The position numbers and the translations under genes were made by a program. This document shows, piece after piece, positions 16,793 to 26,315 of a stretch of DNA of 64,000 nt. Position 1 is the stretch's first letter; each line of letters starts with the position of its first letter. The DNA is taken from positions 186,001 to 250,000 of the forward strand of contig JAUIKS010000015.1 in assembly GCA_030430565.1 (NCBI GenBank). The letters are read 5' to 3'. Source of the stretch: Polyangia bacterium. Its GTDB lineage: Bacteria; Myxococcota_A; Polyangia; Nannocystales; Nannocystaceae. The notes beneath the pieces were generated by a model. That model was not told the origin of the DNA. It was given only the letters and a program-made list of their open reading frames with translations, and made no database searches.

Positions 16793-17620
16793 TCAGCCGC
16801 CGCGTCGCCAGGCGACCGTCACGCCGTCGCGGATCGGCAGCATCACGCTCTGCATGCGCGCGTCGGCGGCGACGTGCGCGTTGAAGGCGGCGGCGGCGCT
16901 GCGCCCGTCGGGGTCGAGCGCGTGGCCGTTGCCCAGCACGTTGTCGGCCACGATCACGCCGCGCGGCGAGAGCTTCGGCACGCAGGCCTCCCAGTAGTCG
17001 ATATAGCCGCGCTTGTCGGCGTCGATGAACACGAAGTCATAGGGCCCGGGGAGCCCCTCGAGCGTGCGCGTCGCCGGGCCGAGCCGAAGATCGATCTTGC
17101 CGCCGTGCGGGCTCTTGGCCCAGTGCTTCTTCGCTATGTCAGTCCACTCCTCGGAGATGTCGCAGGTGATCACGGTGCCGCCCGCCGGCAGCGCCTCGGC
17201 CATGGCGATCGCCGAGTAGCCGGTGAAGGTGCCCAGCTCGACGACGCGCTTGGCCCCGAGGAGGTGCACGAGCATCCGCAGCAGCCCGGCCTCGACCGGG
17301 CCGATCATCATGATCCACCACTCGGTAGACGCCTTCGTCTCGGCCGCGATCGCGATCATCGCCTCGGACTCCGGGAGGCTGTGCTGCGCGGCGTAGTCGT
17401 CGATCTCCGGCGGGCACAGGCCGATCTCGACGGCCGGCGGGATCACCGTGGGCTCCCCGGGCGCGTCGCCCCTCGCCGCGCCCTCCTTGTCCGCGCGCCC
17501 CGCGTCCGGGCGGCGCCGACCCGCGCTCGCGGTGTCGAGGTTCCCGCACGCGAGCCCCGAGGCGAAGCCGGTGAGTCCGAGCAGCATGGAGCGACGAGCG
17601 AGCGAGTCTGCAATGGTCAT
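16793..17620 (-). CDS. O-methyltransferase (catechol/caffeoyl-CoA type) with export signal
   Basis: A 275-residue class I SAM-dependent methyltransferase, started at ATG 17620; the frame runs 22 codons further but that part lacks a signal. SAM motif I is VVELGTFTGYSAIAMAEALP, followed by the acidic GGTVITCDISEEW, the metal-binding FIDADKRGYIDYW and the second metal Asp/Asn in GVIVADNVL. This is the cation-dependent O-methyltransferase family acting on vicinal diols. The N-terminus has ARRSMLLGLTGFASGLACGN, a twin-Arg-like export signal with a possible lipid Cys, followed by a 35-residue basic/acidic spacer. SAM is not expected outside the cytoplasm, so export is odd and should be confirmed. 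Confidence 0.85.
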   Translation of the reverse strand: MTIADSLARRSMLLGLTGFASGLACGNLDTASAGRRRPDAGRADKEGAARGDAPGEPTVIPPAVEIGLCPPEIDDYAAQHSLPESEAMIAIAAETKASTEWWIMMIGPVEAGLLRMLVHLLGAKRVVELGTFTGYSAIAMAEALPAGGTVITCDISEEWTDIAKKHWAKSPHGGKIDLRLGPATRTLEGLPGPYDFVFIDADKRGYIDYWEACVPKLSPRGVIVADNVLGNGHALDPDGRSAAAAFNAHVAADARMQSVMLPIRDGVTVAWRRGG

Positions 17621-17785
17621 GTGCTTAGTCCAACGCGACGACGCGCGTGAAGGTTCCCCGAGCGCGTCCTGAGCGCCTAAAACCACTCGAGCGCCGCGCG
17701 GGCGCGCCGTGTTCTGAGCTGTCTACTCGGACATCTATCCGCGAGCGCGGGTGAATCCCCCCGCGGAGAACTACCCGCGGCTCGT

Positions 17786-20083
17786 TCACGACCTCGTCCG
17801 GCGTCGACGCGCGGCGAGCCCGAGCGCGAAGATCCAGGCCCACGAGGTCTCGCCTCGACCTGACGCGGCGCAGCCGCAGCCGCCCTCGCCGGAGGAGCCC
17901 GCGGTGCCGCCGTCGCTCCCGCCGTCGCTCGCGGTGCCGCCCGCGCTGTCGTCGTCATCATCGTCGTCACCACCCGCGCTGCCGCCGTCGCTCCCGCCGT
18001 CGCTGGTCCCGCCTGGCTCTTCGGGCATGAGATCAACGCGTTCGAACACGCCGGGGCGCACCTCGAGGTAGCTGCCCATGCCGGGCAGCTCGTCCTCGCC
18101 CGCCTCGGTCGGTCCGGGCGCGTGCGCGGCGAGCAGGTCCGCGGGGATGTCGATCTCGATCCGCTCGGCCTCAAACGAGGAGTGCAGCCAGATCAACGCG
18201 CGGCCGTCCTCGGTCTCCGAGAGGTACTCGACGTCGACCGGCGCGTCGCCGCCGACGGGGTACACGCGCACGTTCTCGGTGGTCAGCGGGACCGGCACCC
18301 CGGTGGGCTCTCCGGTGACCGTCGAGGGCACCTGGAGCTCGACGCCCGCGACCGTCATGAAGTGCCCGCCCCAGCCGAGGCCGTAGAAGCCGTCGCGCCA
18401 GGCCGGGCGTAGGGTGAGTCGATCGATCACGCGCTGATCGGGGTTGTGCCCGACCAGGGTCCCCAGCGGCGCGTCGACGTTGAAGGGGATGCCGCGCTCC
18501 TGGCTGACCCCGACGAGCAGCTCCTCGTCCGTGTCGGCGTCGTGGGCGAACATCTCGAAGTACAGCTTGCGCTCGTTGCCCGAGAGCACGTCGACGTAGG
18601 CGACCGCGTCGACCACCCGCGCCTCGCTGAACACGTAGGGCGCGCTGGGCTCGGCCGCCGCCGCCGCGCTCTCGACCACCGCTGAGGTAACCCCCCGCAG
18701 CCCCGAGCTGTTCTCGACCACGACCCGCGCGACGTAGCGACCCGGCGCGGCGTAGTCGTGGGTGAAGCTGGCGCTGGTGGAGCCGGCCGCGACCGTCTCG
18801 TGGGAGGCCGTGCCGTCCCCCCAGAACACGACCGCGCGCAGCTCGTCCTCGTGCTCGCTCCCGACCTCGGGGTCCTCGATCTGCAGCGACAAGACCCCGT
18901 CGGCGCGCCCCTCCTCGGCCAAGGCGAACACCCGGGGGCCGACGCCGAGCTCGCAGCCGTTAAACCGCGCCGGCGCCCCCGCCTCCTCGGCGAGCGGGAC
19001 CGCGAGCAGCCGGTAGTCGCTGATCTTGGCGTTGCGCTTGAGGAGGTCGAGGAAGATCGGGCTCGCGACCTCGAGGATCGCGTCGTCGGGCTCGCCGTCG
19101 AGCTGCCCGAGGTAGGCCGCGCGATCGACGTCGGGCCAGACCGTCGACTCGACCGCCGCGTGCCGGGCCGCGACGTTGGGGATCGCGTCGAGCAGGCGCA
19201 TGAGCCCGATCATGCGCACGCCGTTGAGCCGCGAGGCCGGCTCGCTGAGCGCGTCGCCCTCGCCGTAGACGGCGAAGTGCTCGCCGCTCCAGTCGTAGGG
19301 CTGGATCGCCGCGAGCCGCTGACGCCAGCCCACGCAGCCGCGCCCGCTCAGGAAGTGGTCGAGCTCGGCGAGCGCCCCGAAGCTCGTGAACTCCGGGTCA
19401 GGCTCGACGGGCACGCCGGTGTGAAATCGGTTCAGGTAGCTGAGCCAGTCGTCGTAGAAGTCCTTGCCGAAGTAGCGCAGGCGCTGCTCGGCCGCGCCCG
19501 CCATGTTCAGCGGGTGCTCGAGGCCGTTCTCGAGCTCCTCGCGCAGCTCCGCGAGCGCGTTCGGGTCGCCGAGGCACAGCGAGAGATGCTCGCAGGTCTG
19601 GGGGATCGCGAGGCACGAGTCGCCGGGCTGCGCGTCCGGATCGACGATCAGCGTGATGCCGGCGTCGCGGGTCTCTGGCCCGTACATCAGGTTGCAGTTG
19701 ATGACGGGGAAGCCGACGAAGGAGGTGTGGCAGCCGTCGCCGGTGAAGCAGCACTGGTAGCACTCGCCGTCGCCGCAATCGACCTTGAACGACTGAAACA
19801 GGTCGAGCTTGCTGAACAGGCCCGCGCGGCTGTCGATCAGCCCCGAGCCCGGGATCGCGCAGTAGGCCGCGAGCGCCTCGCACAGCGCAGGGTCGGCGCC
19901 GCGGGCGACGCACTGCTGATAATTCGAATAGGCGTCCTTGAGGTTCTCGACGTGCCCGTGCACCTCCTCGAGAAACTCGAGCATGTCCTCGTCCGCCGAC
20001 GCGACGGCGGGGCTCAACGCGACGAGAGCGACAAGCGCCACGAGGGGCGGCGCGAGACAGGACGTCGAGATCCGTGACTTCAC
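17786..20083 (-). CDS. Secreted PKD-domain protein with MYXO-CTERM anchor
   Basis: A 765-residue protein from GTG 20083; a TACTAT box lies 6 nt upstream of this codon, so I prefer it to the GTG at 20098. After a signal peptide (ending near VASADED) there is a 200-residue Cys-rich region (about 60-180, including QCCFTGDGCHTS), an uncharacterised helical part, a PKD-like Ig fold near residues 410-480 (FWGDGTASHETV...FTHDYAAPGRYVARV), and a C-terminal Gly/Asp/Ser linker ending in GCGCA, a hydrophobic helix and RRRR. That last element is the MYXO-CTERM surface-sorting signal, cut at the Cys. No enzymatic motif is seen. Confidence 0.85.
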   Translation of the reverse strand: MKSRISTSCLAPPLVALVALVALSPAVASADEDMLEFLEEVHGHVENLKDAYSNYQQCVARGADPALCEALAAYCAIPGSGLIDSRAGLFSKLDLFQSFKVDCGDGECYQCCFTGDGCHTSFVGFPVINCNLMYGPETRDAGITLIVDPDAQPGDSCLAIPQTCEHLSLCLGDPNALAELREELENGLEHPLNMAGAAEQRLRYFGKDFYDDWLSYLNRFHTGVPVEPDPEFTSFGALAELDHFLSGRGCVGWRQRLAAIQPYDWSGEHFAVYGEGDALSEPASRLNGVRMIGLMRLLDAIPNVAARHAAVESTVWPDVDRAAYLGQLDGEPDDAILEVASPIFLDLLKRNAKISDYRLLAVPLAEEAGAPARFNGCELGVGPRVFALAEEGRADGVLSLQIEDPEVGSEHEDELRAVVFWGDGTASHETVAAGSTSASFTHDYAAPGRYVARVVVENSSGLRGVTSAVVESAAAAAEPSAPYVFSEARVVDAVAYVDVLSGNERKLYFEMFAHDADTDEELLVGVSQERGIPFNVDAPLGTLVGHNPDQRVIDRLTLRPAWRDGFYGLGWGGHFMTVAGVELQVPSTVTGEPTGVPVPLTTENVRVYPVGGDAPVDVEYLSETEDGRALIWLHSSFEAERIEIDIPADLLAAHAPGPTEAGEDELPGMGSYLEVRPGVFERVDLMPEEPGGTSDGGSDGGSAGGDDDDDDDSAGGTASDGGSDGGTAGSSGEGGCGCAASGRGETSWAWIFALGLAARRRRTRS

Positions 20084-20089
20084 CTGCGG

Positions 20090-20095
20090 ATAGTA
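20090..20095 (-). promoter_or_regulatory. Candidate -10 element TACTAT, leaderless-type spacing
   Basis: Minus-strand TACTAT, then 6 nt, then GTG at 20083. It decides between two possible start codons for the PKD/MYXO-CTERM gene. Confidence 0.35.
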
Positions 20096-20236
20096 CACGG
20101 CCGCCGCGAGTCGCCGCGCCGCTGCGCGAACGCGGAGTCAGCAGGCGAGGGTCACCGCTCGCTGACGTCGCGCGGGCTCGCGTGGCACACTCGCCGCGCT
20201 TCACCGCCCCGCACCTTCGTCGCCCACCGTCGTCGC

Positions 20237-23200
20237 ATGGCCGCGCAGCTCGACCTCCAGCACGTCCGCAACGTCGGCGAGCGGCTCTCGCAGCACTACC
20301 TCGACACGCTGCTGGCGCGCGATCTCAAGCCGCTGTTCGCGGCCTGGCGCGAGGCCTCCGCGGAGACCGGCGCGCCGACCCCCGACCGACGGCTCGCCGC
20401 GCTCGCCGAGCCCTACTTCCGCACCCTCGCGCTCGTGATGCGCGGCTCGGCGGAGCAGCGCGCTGCCGCCTCGTCACGGTTCCACGCCGCGCTCGCGCGG
20501 GCGCTGGGCTACGAGCCCGCGCCGACGCGGGTCGAGCTCCCGGGCGGCGCCACGCTGCCGCTGACGCTCGCGCTCCGCGAGCGCGGGCGTCCGCGGCTGT
20601 GGGTCGGCGAGGCCGCGTTCCCGCGCTCGGAGGACGCGGCCGACCCCTTCGCGTCCGCGCCGATCGACCCCGCGCGCGCGCGGCCCCCGGGCGCTCGCGC
20701 GAAGGGTCATGTCGAAACAGACAGCGCGATGAGCTGGCGCGCGCTGCTCGACGGGCCCGCGCTGCGGCAGGAGCACGCGCCGCGCTGGGTCCTCCTGCTC
20801 GCGGGGCCTGACGCGCTGCTCGTCGACCGCGACCGCTGGCCGCAGGGGCAGTATCTGCACGTCGAGCTCGGCGCCGCGCTCGGTCACCGCGCGCCCGCAG
20901 CCCTGCGCGCGGCCGCGGCGTTGCTCCACCGCGACACGATCGCGCCGGCGGGGCGCCGCAGCGTGCTGGACGAGCTCGACGAGCGCTCACACCGGCACGC
21001 CTTCGCGGTCTCCACCGAGCTCAAGCGCGGGGTCCAGCGCGCGATCGAGCTGCTCGGCAACGAGGCGCTGCGCGCCCGACGGCGCGCGGGGCTCGAGCGG
21101 CCGTCCGCGCGCGCGCTGACCCGCGAGTGCATCCTGTACGTCTACCGGCTGCTCGCGCTGCTCTACCTCGAGGCGCGCGAGGACGGTCCTGCGGCGCTGA
21201 TGAGCGCCGAGGCCTATCGCGAGGGCCTCAGCCTCGAGTCGCTGCGCGCGCTCGAGCTGGTCGAGCTGCACACGACCCGCGCGCGCGAGGGGTACTTCTT
21301 CCAGCGCAGCCTCGACACGCTGCTGCGCGCGCTGTACCGCGGCTGGCCCCCGCGCCAGGTCGTCCTGCGGACCGAGGTCACGGCCGAGACGCGCGCAGAT
21401 CCGGGCGCGCTGCAGATCCCGGCCCTGCGCGCCCCCCTGCTCAGCCCCGCGAGCACGCCGATCTTGAGCGCGACCGCGCTCCCCAACCACGCGCTGCAGG
21501 GGATCATCCGCCTGCTCTCCCTCACCCGCGAGGGTCACGGCGCGCGCGCGCGCGTCAGCTACGCGACCCTCGGCATCAACCAGCTCGGCGCCGTCTACGA
21601 GGGCCTGCTCGCGCACACCGGGATGATCGCGGACGAGCCGCTGATCGAGCTGCAGGCCCCGCCCGGGCGCACGCGCGACGCGTCGCGCGTGCTGTTCACG
21701 CCCGCGTCGCGGGCGGGTAACTACCGCGACGACGAGCTGCGCCGTGATCCCGAGACCGGCGCGACGCTCGAGCACCCGGCGGGGACCTTCCTGTTTCGCC
21801 TCGCGGGGCGCGCTCGCGAGCGCAGCGCCTCGTACTACACGCCCGAGCTGCTGGCGCGCAGCCTGACCCAGCACACGCTGCGCGAGCGGCTCGAGTCGCT
21901 GTCGGCCGACGCGATCCTCGAGCTGACGATCTGCGAGCCCGCGATGGGCTCGGGCGCGTTCCTCAGCGAGGCGGTCGGGCAGCTCGCTAGCGCCTACCTC
22001 GAGCGAAAGCAGCGCGAGCTCGGGCGCGTGATCCCGGCCGAGGACTACGCGCGCGAGCACGCCCGCGTCCGCTCCCATTTCGTCGCGCGCCGCTGCTACG
22101 GCGTCGACCTCAACCCGCTCGCGTGCGAGCTCGCCAAGCTCTCGCTGTGGCTCGGGGCGCTGCCGCTCGAGCGCGACGCCAAGCAGGAGCTCCCCCCGCC
22201 CCCGCTCGAGCTGCGCCTGCGCGTCGGCGACAGCCTGATCGGCGCGCGCCGGGAGGTCTACGCGCCCGCGCTGCTGCGCGACGGGCGTTGGCAGGACGTC
22301 GCCCCGACGCGCGTCTCGCCGCCCCAGACCCGCCCGAAGGGTCACGTCTATCACTTCCTCGCGTCAGCGGCCGGCATGGCGGGCTACGAGGGCGACGCGG
22401 TCGCGCGCCGTCTGTGCCCCGGGGAGGTCGCCGCGCTCAAGCGCTGGCGCGCGGCCTCGCGGCGGCCCTACGCGCCCGACGAGCTCGCGCGCCTGCAGGC
22501 GCTGAGCGACGAGCTCGACGTCCTCTGGGCCCAGCACCTCCAGACGCGACAGCGCGCGCTCGCGCGAGGGCGCGTCGCTACCCCGCTCTGGGGACAGGTT
22601 CACCCGAAGACGCCCGCGTCGAGCACCGACGACTCGGCGCCGCCAGAGACGTCAGGCGACGCCTACGCGCGGCTGCGCGCCGTGATGGATCTGTGGTGCT
22701 CGCTGTGGACGTGGCCGCTCGAACGCGCCGCCGAGCTGCCCGACCGCGCCGCCTGGCTCGCGGGCGTCGAGGCGCTGCTGCGCGGCCCGATCGAGCTCGC
22801 GCGCGCGGCCGCGCTGCCCGGGCGCTTCCACCACTGGGAGCTCGAGTTCTGCGAGGTCTTCGCCGCGCGCGGCGGCTTCGACCTCATCATCGGCAACCCG
22901 CCGTGGATCAAGCGCGAGTGGCGAGAGGCCGAGGTCCTGCGCGAGCTCGATCCCCGCCTCGCGCTGCGCGGCCGCGGCGCCGCCGAGATCGCGGCGCGGC
23001 GCGACGAGGTGCTCCAAGCGCCAGGCGCCCGCCAGCGCTACCTCGCGGCGCTCAGCGAGCGGCTGGGGGCGCTGCGCTTCCTCAGCGCGCCCAGCAACTT
23101 CCCGCGCCTGCAGGGCGTGCAGACCAACCTCTACAAGTGCTTCCTGGTCCGCTGCTGGGGGCTGCTCGCGCGCCGCGGCGTCCAGGGCATGCTCCATCAG

Positions 23201-24763
23201 CCAGGCGTGTTCGACGACCCGCGGGGCGGCGCGCTGCGGGCCGAGCTGGCCGAGCGCGCCGCGCTGCTCGTGCGGGCCAAGAACCAGCTCAAGCTGTTCC
23301 CCGAGGTCGAGCACCAGCGCCCCTACGCCTGGTCGATCACCCGGGGCGCTCGGGCCGCTCCGCGCTTCACGCTGGTCGCGAACCTCCTCCACCCCGCGAC
23401 GCTGGACGGCTCGTGGACGCACGACGGCGACGGCCCGGTCCCGGGGATCAAGGACGCGCGCGGTCAATGGGATCTGCGCCCCCACCGCTCGCGCCTGGTC
23501 GAGATCAACGACGACGACCTGCGCCTCTTCGCGCGCCTGTACGATCCGCCAGGTACACCACGCCGCGCCGCGCGCCTGCCGGCGCTGCACAGCCGCGAGC
23601 TGCTCGCTACCCTGCGCCGCTTCGCCGACGCGCCGCGGACCCTCGCCGACCTGCGAGGCGAGTACTTCTGCACCGAGCACTTCCACGAGACCAACCGGCA
23701 AGCGGACGGCACGATCCGTCGCGAGGTCCGCGCCCCGGCGAGCGCGCGCGAGTGGATCGTCTCGGGCCCGCAGCTCGACGTCGGCAACCCGCTGAGCAAG
23801 AGCCCCGCGCCGGGCTGCCGCGGCAACCACGACTACGGCGTCATCGACCTCACGCAGATCCCCGCGGACTTCCTCCCGCGCACCAACTACGTCCCCGGCC
23901 CCGCCCCCCGCTACGAGGCGCGCACGCCGACCTGGCGCGGCGCCCCGACGACCCGTCACTACCGCTACGCCAACCGGACCATGGTCGCGCCCACCGGCGC
24001 GCGCACGCTGATCCCGGCGATCCTGCCGCCTGGGCCCGCGCACATCGACCTCGTGTTCTCGATCGTGTTCGCCGACCCGCGCGACCTCCTGCTCGCCAGC
24101 GGCCTGTGGGCCTCGCTGCCCGTCGACTTCTTCGTCAGGAGCACGGGCAAGGGGCACGCGCGCGCCGACGTGCTCTCGCAGCTCCCGCTCCCAGTGACGC
24201 GCCTCGCCCCCGTCGTGATCGACCGCGCGCTCCGCCTCAATTGCCTCACCCAGCACTACGCCGCGCTGTGGAGCGCCCAGCTCCCGCCGGCGCCCTTCGC
24301 CTCGGCGCGCCGGGGCGATCCGCGAACGGCCGGCTGGGAGCACGCGCCGCGCCGCTGGTCCTGGCGCGCCCCGCTGCGCACCCCCTTCGCGCGCCGTCAG
24401 GCGCGCGTCGAGCTCGACGCCCTCGCCGCGCTCTCCCTCGGCCTCACGCTCGCGGAGCTGCTGCACCTCTACCGCGTGCAATTCCCGGTGCTGCGCCAAT
24501 ACGAGGCCGAGACCTACTACGACCGCCGCGGGAAGATCGTGTTCACGATCGATCGCCGCCGCGCGGGCGTCGGCCTCCCGCGCGCGCGCTGGCGAGAGCT
24601 CCGCCGCGCGGTCGAGCGAGACCCCAGCGCGCGGCCTGAGTGGGCGCGCGACGCGGGAGGCCCGTTCGCGCCGCCCTTCGACCGCTGCGACCGCGAGGCC
24701 GACATGCGCCAGGCCTACGCGCACTTCGACCGCGCGCTCACGGCGAGCGTCGAGCGACCGTGA
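20237..24763 (+). CDS. Large stand-alone N6-adenine DNA methyltransferase (type IIG / PglX / DrmMI-like)
   Basis: A 1508-residue protein. The methyltransferase core has SAM motif I (ICEPAMGSGAFL, E567), the motif linking it to the target site (YGVDLNPLACELAKLSLWL) and the catalytic NPPW at 887-890 (DLIIGNPPWIKREW). It is preceded by ASYYTPELLARSL, typical of large gamma-class adenine methylases. N-terminal residues 1-550 are helical with one alpha/beta segment (RWVLLLAGPDALLVDRDRW) reminiscent of the nuclease-like domain of type IIG enzymes, but I cannot point to a complete PD-(D/E)xK set. The 500-residue C-terminus would be the target-recognition part. None of the partner genes of BREX or DISARM lie nearby. 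Likely a self-contained restriction-modification or orphan modification enzyme. Confidence 0.82.
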   Translation: MAAQLDLQHVRNVGERLSQHYLDTLLARDLKPLFAAWREASAETGAPTPDRRLAALAEPYFRTLALVMRGSAEQRAAASSRFHAALARALGYEPAPTRVELPGGATLPLTLALRERGRPRLWVGEAAFPRSEDAADPFASAPIDPARARPPGARAKGHVETDSAMSWRALLDGPALRQEHAPRWVLLLAGPDALLVDRDRWPQGQYLHVELGAALGHRAPAALRAAAALLHRDTIAPAGRRSVLDELDERSHRHAFAVSTELKRGVQRAIELLGNEALRARRRAGLERPSARALTRECILYVYRLLALLYLEAREDGPAALMSAEAYREGLSLESLRALELVELHTTRAREGYFFQRSLDTLLRALYRGWPPRQVVLRTEVTAETRADPGALQIPALRAPLLSPASTPILSATALPNHALQGIIRLLSLTREGHGARARVSYATLGINQLGAVYEGLLAHTGMIADEPLIELQAPPGRTRDASRVLFTPASRAGNYRDDELRRDPETGATLEHPAGTFLFRLAGRARERSASYYTPELLARSLTQHTLRERLESLSADAILELTICEPAMGSGAFLSEAVGQLASAYLERKQRELGRVIPAEDYAREHARVRSHFVARRCYGVDLNPLACELAKLSLWLGALPLERDAKQELPPPPLELRLRVGDSLIGARREVYAPALLRDGRWQDVAPTRVSPPQTRPKGHVYHFLASAAGMAGYEGDAVARRLCPGEVAALKRWRAASRRPYAPDELARLQALSDELDVLWAQHLQTRQRALARGRVATPLWGQVHPKTPASSTDDSAPPETSGDAYARLRAVMDLWCSLWTWPLERAAELPDRAAWLAGVEALLRGPIELARAAALPGRFHHWELEFCEVFAARGGFDLIIGNPPWIKREWREAEVLRELDPRLALRGRGAAEIAARRDEVLQAPGARQRYLAALSERLGALRFLSAPSNFPRLQGVQTNLYKCFLVRCWGLLARRGVQGMLHQPGVFDDPRGGALRAELAERAALLVRAKNQLKLFPEVEHQRPYAWSITRGARAAPRFTLVANLLHPATLDGSWTHDGDGPVPGIKDARGQWDLRPHRSRLVEINDDDLRLFARLYDPPGTPRRAARLPALHSRELLATLRRFADAPRTLADLRGEYFCTEHFHETNRQADGTIRREVRAPASAREWIVSGPQLDVGNPLSKSPAPGCRGNHDYGVIDLTQIPADFLPRTNYVPGPAPRYEARTPTWRGAPTTRHYRYANRTMVAPTGARTLIPAILPPGPAHIDLVFSIVFADPRDLLLASGLWASLPVDFFVRSTGKGHARADVLSQLPLPVTRLAPVVIDRALRLNCLTQHYAALWSAQLPPAPFASARRGDPRTAGWEHAPRRWSWRAPLRTPFARRQARVELDALAALSLGLTLAELLHLYRVQFPVLRQYEAETYYDRRGKIVFTIDRRRAGVGLPRARWRELRRAVERDPSARPEWARDAGGPFAPPFDRCDREADMRQAYAHFDRALTASVERP

Positions 24764-24890
24764 GCGACGCGACGGCGCCTCGCCGCCGCGTAACGGCGTA
24801 CCGCCCGCTCGCGGCCGCTGAGGCGTGAGTCTCCTCGGCCCGCGCGCGCGGTATCTCCCTCTGCGCGCCGCGAGCGGCGGGGCCATCGGC

Positions 24891-24896
24891 TACCCT
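24891..24896 (+). promoter_or_regulatory. Possible -10 element TACCCT before the DUF4215 lipoprotein
   Basis: TACCCT lies 6 nt before ATG 24903, the same geometry as other candidate leaderless promoters here, but the hexamer is a weaker match. Confidence 0.25.
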
Positions 24897-24902
24897 ACAC
24901 AC

Positions 24903-26285
24903 ATGTCCTCTTATTTATGTCTTAAGAGTCTTGTTCGTCTCGCGCCGACGCTCGCGCTCGCGCTCGCGCTCTCGGGATGCGGCGACGACGCCGTCGGCGC
25001 CAGCACCTCCGACGACTCCGACGCGACTGAGTCGGACAGCGAGGGCGAGACCGAGACCGGCGCCACGGAGGGGATGACCGAGGCGACCAGCGCCGGGCCG
25101 ACGAGCAACGGCTCGGACGGCGGCACGGGCATGATGACGGACTCGACCACCGAGGGCCTCTGCCCCGAGGGCAGCGACGGCTGCCCCTGCGCGGCCGACG
25201 ATCAGTGCGACGGAGACCTGGTCTGCGCGGACGATGTCTGCGTGACGCCGAGCTGCGGCGACGGCGTGCTCTCGGGCGACGAGGAGTGCGACGAGGGCGA
25301 CAGCAACGACAACGCCGGCGCGTGCAAGGCGGACTGCACCAACAACGTCTGCGGCGACGGCTTCGTCCACGCGGGCGTCGAGCTCTGCGACGACGGCAAC
25401 GACGACGACGACGACGCCTGCCCCAACAACTGCGCGCTCGTGAGCTGCGGCGACGGCGTAGTCCAGGACGGCGAGGAGTGCGACGACGGCAACGACGACG
25501 ACACCGACGACTGCGTGAGCACCTGCGTCGCCGCGAGCTGCGGCGACGGCTTCGTCCACGCGGGCGTCGAGCTCTGCGACGACGGCAACAGCGACGACGA
25601 CGACGCGTGCCCGACCACCTGCGCCCCGGCGAGCTGCGGCGACGGCTTCGTGCAAGAGGGCGTCGAGGAGTGCGACGACGCCAACGACGACGACGCCGAC
25701 GAGTGCCCGACCACCTGCGAGTTCGCTAGCTGCGGCGACGGCTTTATCCACGCGGGCGTCGAGGAGTGCGACGACGCCGACGACAACGCCGACACCGCCG
25801 CGTGCACGACGCAGTGCCTCGACGCCGCGTGCGGCGACGGCTTCGTGCAAGAGGGCGTCGAGGAGTGCGACGACGGCAACATCGAGCCGGACGACGGCTG
25901 CGACGCGAGCTGCGAGGAGGAGCTCTGCGACCCCAACGGCGTCTACCAGATCCAGGGCCCACCGATCGTCTACACCTGCTGCCTCGGCTCGGTCGACCTG
26001 AGCATCACCGCCTTCGAATTCCTCGCGGGCGGCCTCGTGATCAACTCGCTCTCGACCAACCCGGCGCCGATGACCGGCGAGGGCGCGACCTGCCCGGACG
26101 GCACCTTCAGCAACTCGGGCGCGCTGCAGGGCGGCTGCACCGAGACCTACTCGGTCTCGGGGACCTTCACGGACGCGGACACCTGGAGCGGCACCTACTC
26201 GGCGACGTTCACGGGGCAGCAGTGCAACTGCTTCGACATCGAGCCGTGCGTGGACCAGGTCTTCAACATCACCGCGCAGCGCTGA
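24903..26285 (+). CDS. Lipoprotein with DUF4215-type Cys-rich repeats
   Basis: A 460-residue protein from ATG 24903; an in-frame GTG at 24825 exists but would bury the signal peptide. The signal ends with lipobox LSGC. After an acidic Ser/Thr linker come six to seven copies of a roughly 33-residue unit with CGDGFVxxGVExCDDGN as core and Cys at fixed spacing (residues about 115-345), the Myxococcus Cys-rich / DUF4215 repeat. A final 110-residue beta-rich domain holds two Cys pairs. Such proteins are found on myxobacterial surfaces; a calcium or adhesion role for the Asp-rich loops is conjecture. Codons 2-12 are unusually AT-rich and hold an inverted repeat (24908-24928). Confidence 0.87.
   Translation: MSSYLCLKSLVRLAPTLALALALSGCGDDAVGASTSDDSDATESDSEGETETGATEGMTEATSAGPTSNGSDGGTGMMTDSTTEGLCPEGSDGCPCAADDQCDGDLVCADDVCVTPSCGDGVLSGDEECDEGDSNDNAGACKADCTNNVCGDGFVHAGVELCDDGNDDDDDACPNNCALVSCGDGVVQDGEECDDGNDDDTDDCVSTCVAASCGDGFVHAGVELCDDGNSDDDDACPTTCAPASCGDGFVQEGVEECDDANDDDADECPTTCEFASCGDGFIHAGVEECDDADDNADTAACTTQCLDAACGDGFVQEGVEECDDGNIEPDDGCDASCEEELCDPNGVYQIQGPPIVYTCCLGSVDLSITAFEFLAGGLVINSLSTNPAPMTGEGATCPDGTFSNSGALQGGCTETYSVSGTFTDADTWSGTYSATFTGQQCNCFDIEPCVDQVFNITAQR
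24908..24928. promoter_or_regulatory. Inverted repeat CTCTTA-N9-TAAGAG inside codons 2-9
   Basis: A perfect 6-bp inverted repeat just after the start codon of the DUF4215 lipoprotein, in a 35-bp AT-rich patch. The same arms with an 11-nt spacer recur at 56389-56411. Confidence 0.35.
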
Positions 26286-26302
26286 CGCGGGCGCGCCCGT
26301 GA

Positions 26303-26308
26303 TAGAGT
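26303..26308 (+). promoter_or_regulatory. Candidate -10 element TAGAGT, leaderless-type spacing
   Basis: TAGAGT is followed by 7 nt and the GTG at 26316. Confidence 0.3.
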
Positions 26309-26315
26309 AGGGGTC

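Noticed and set aside
20237..24763. BREX or DISARM defence island
   Set aside because: Only the methyltransferase is present; no pglZ, brxC, drmA, drmB or helicase genes flank it.
22652..24886. 744-codon minus-strand frame
   Set aside because: Antisense to the methyltransferase C-terminus; no family features.
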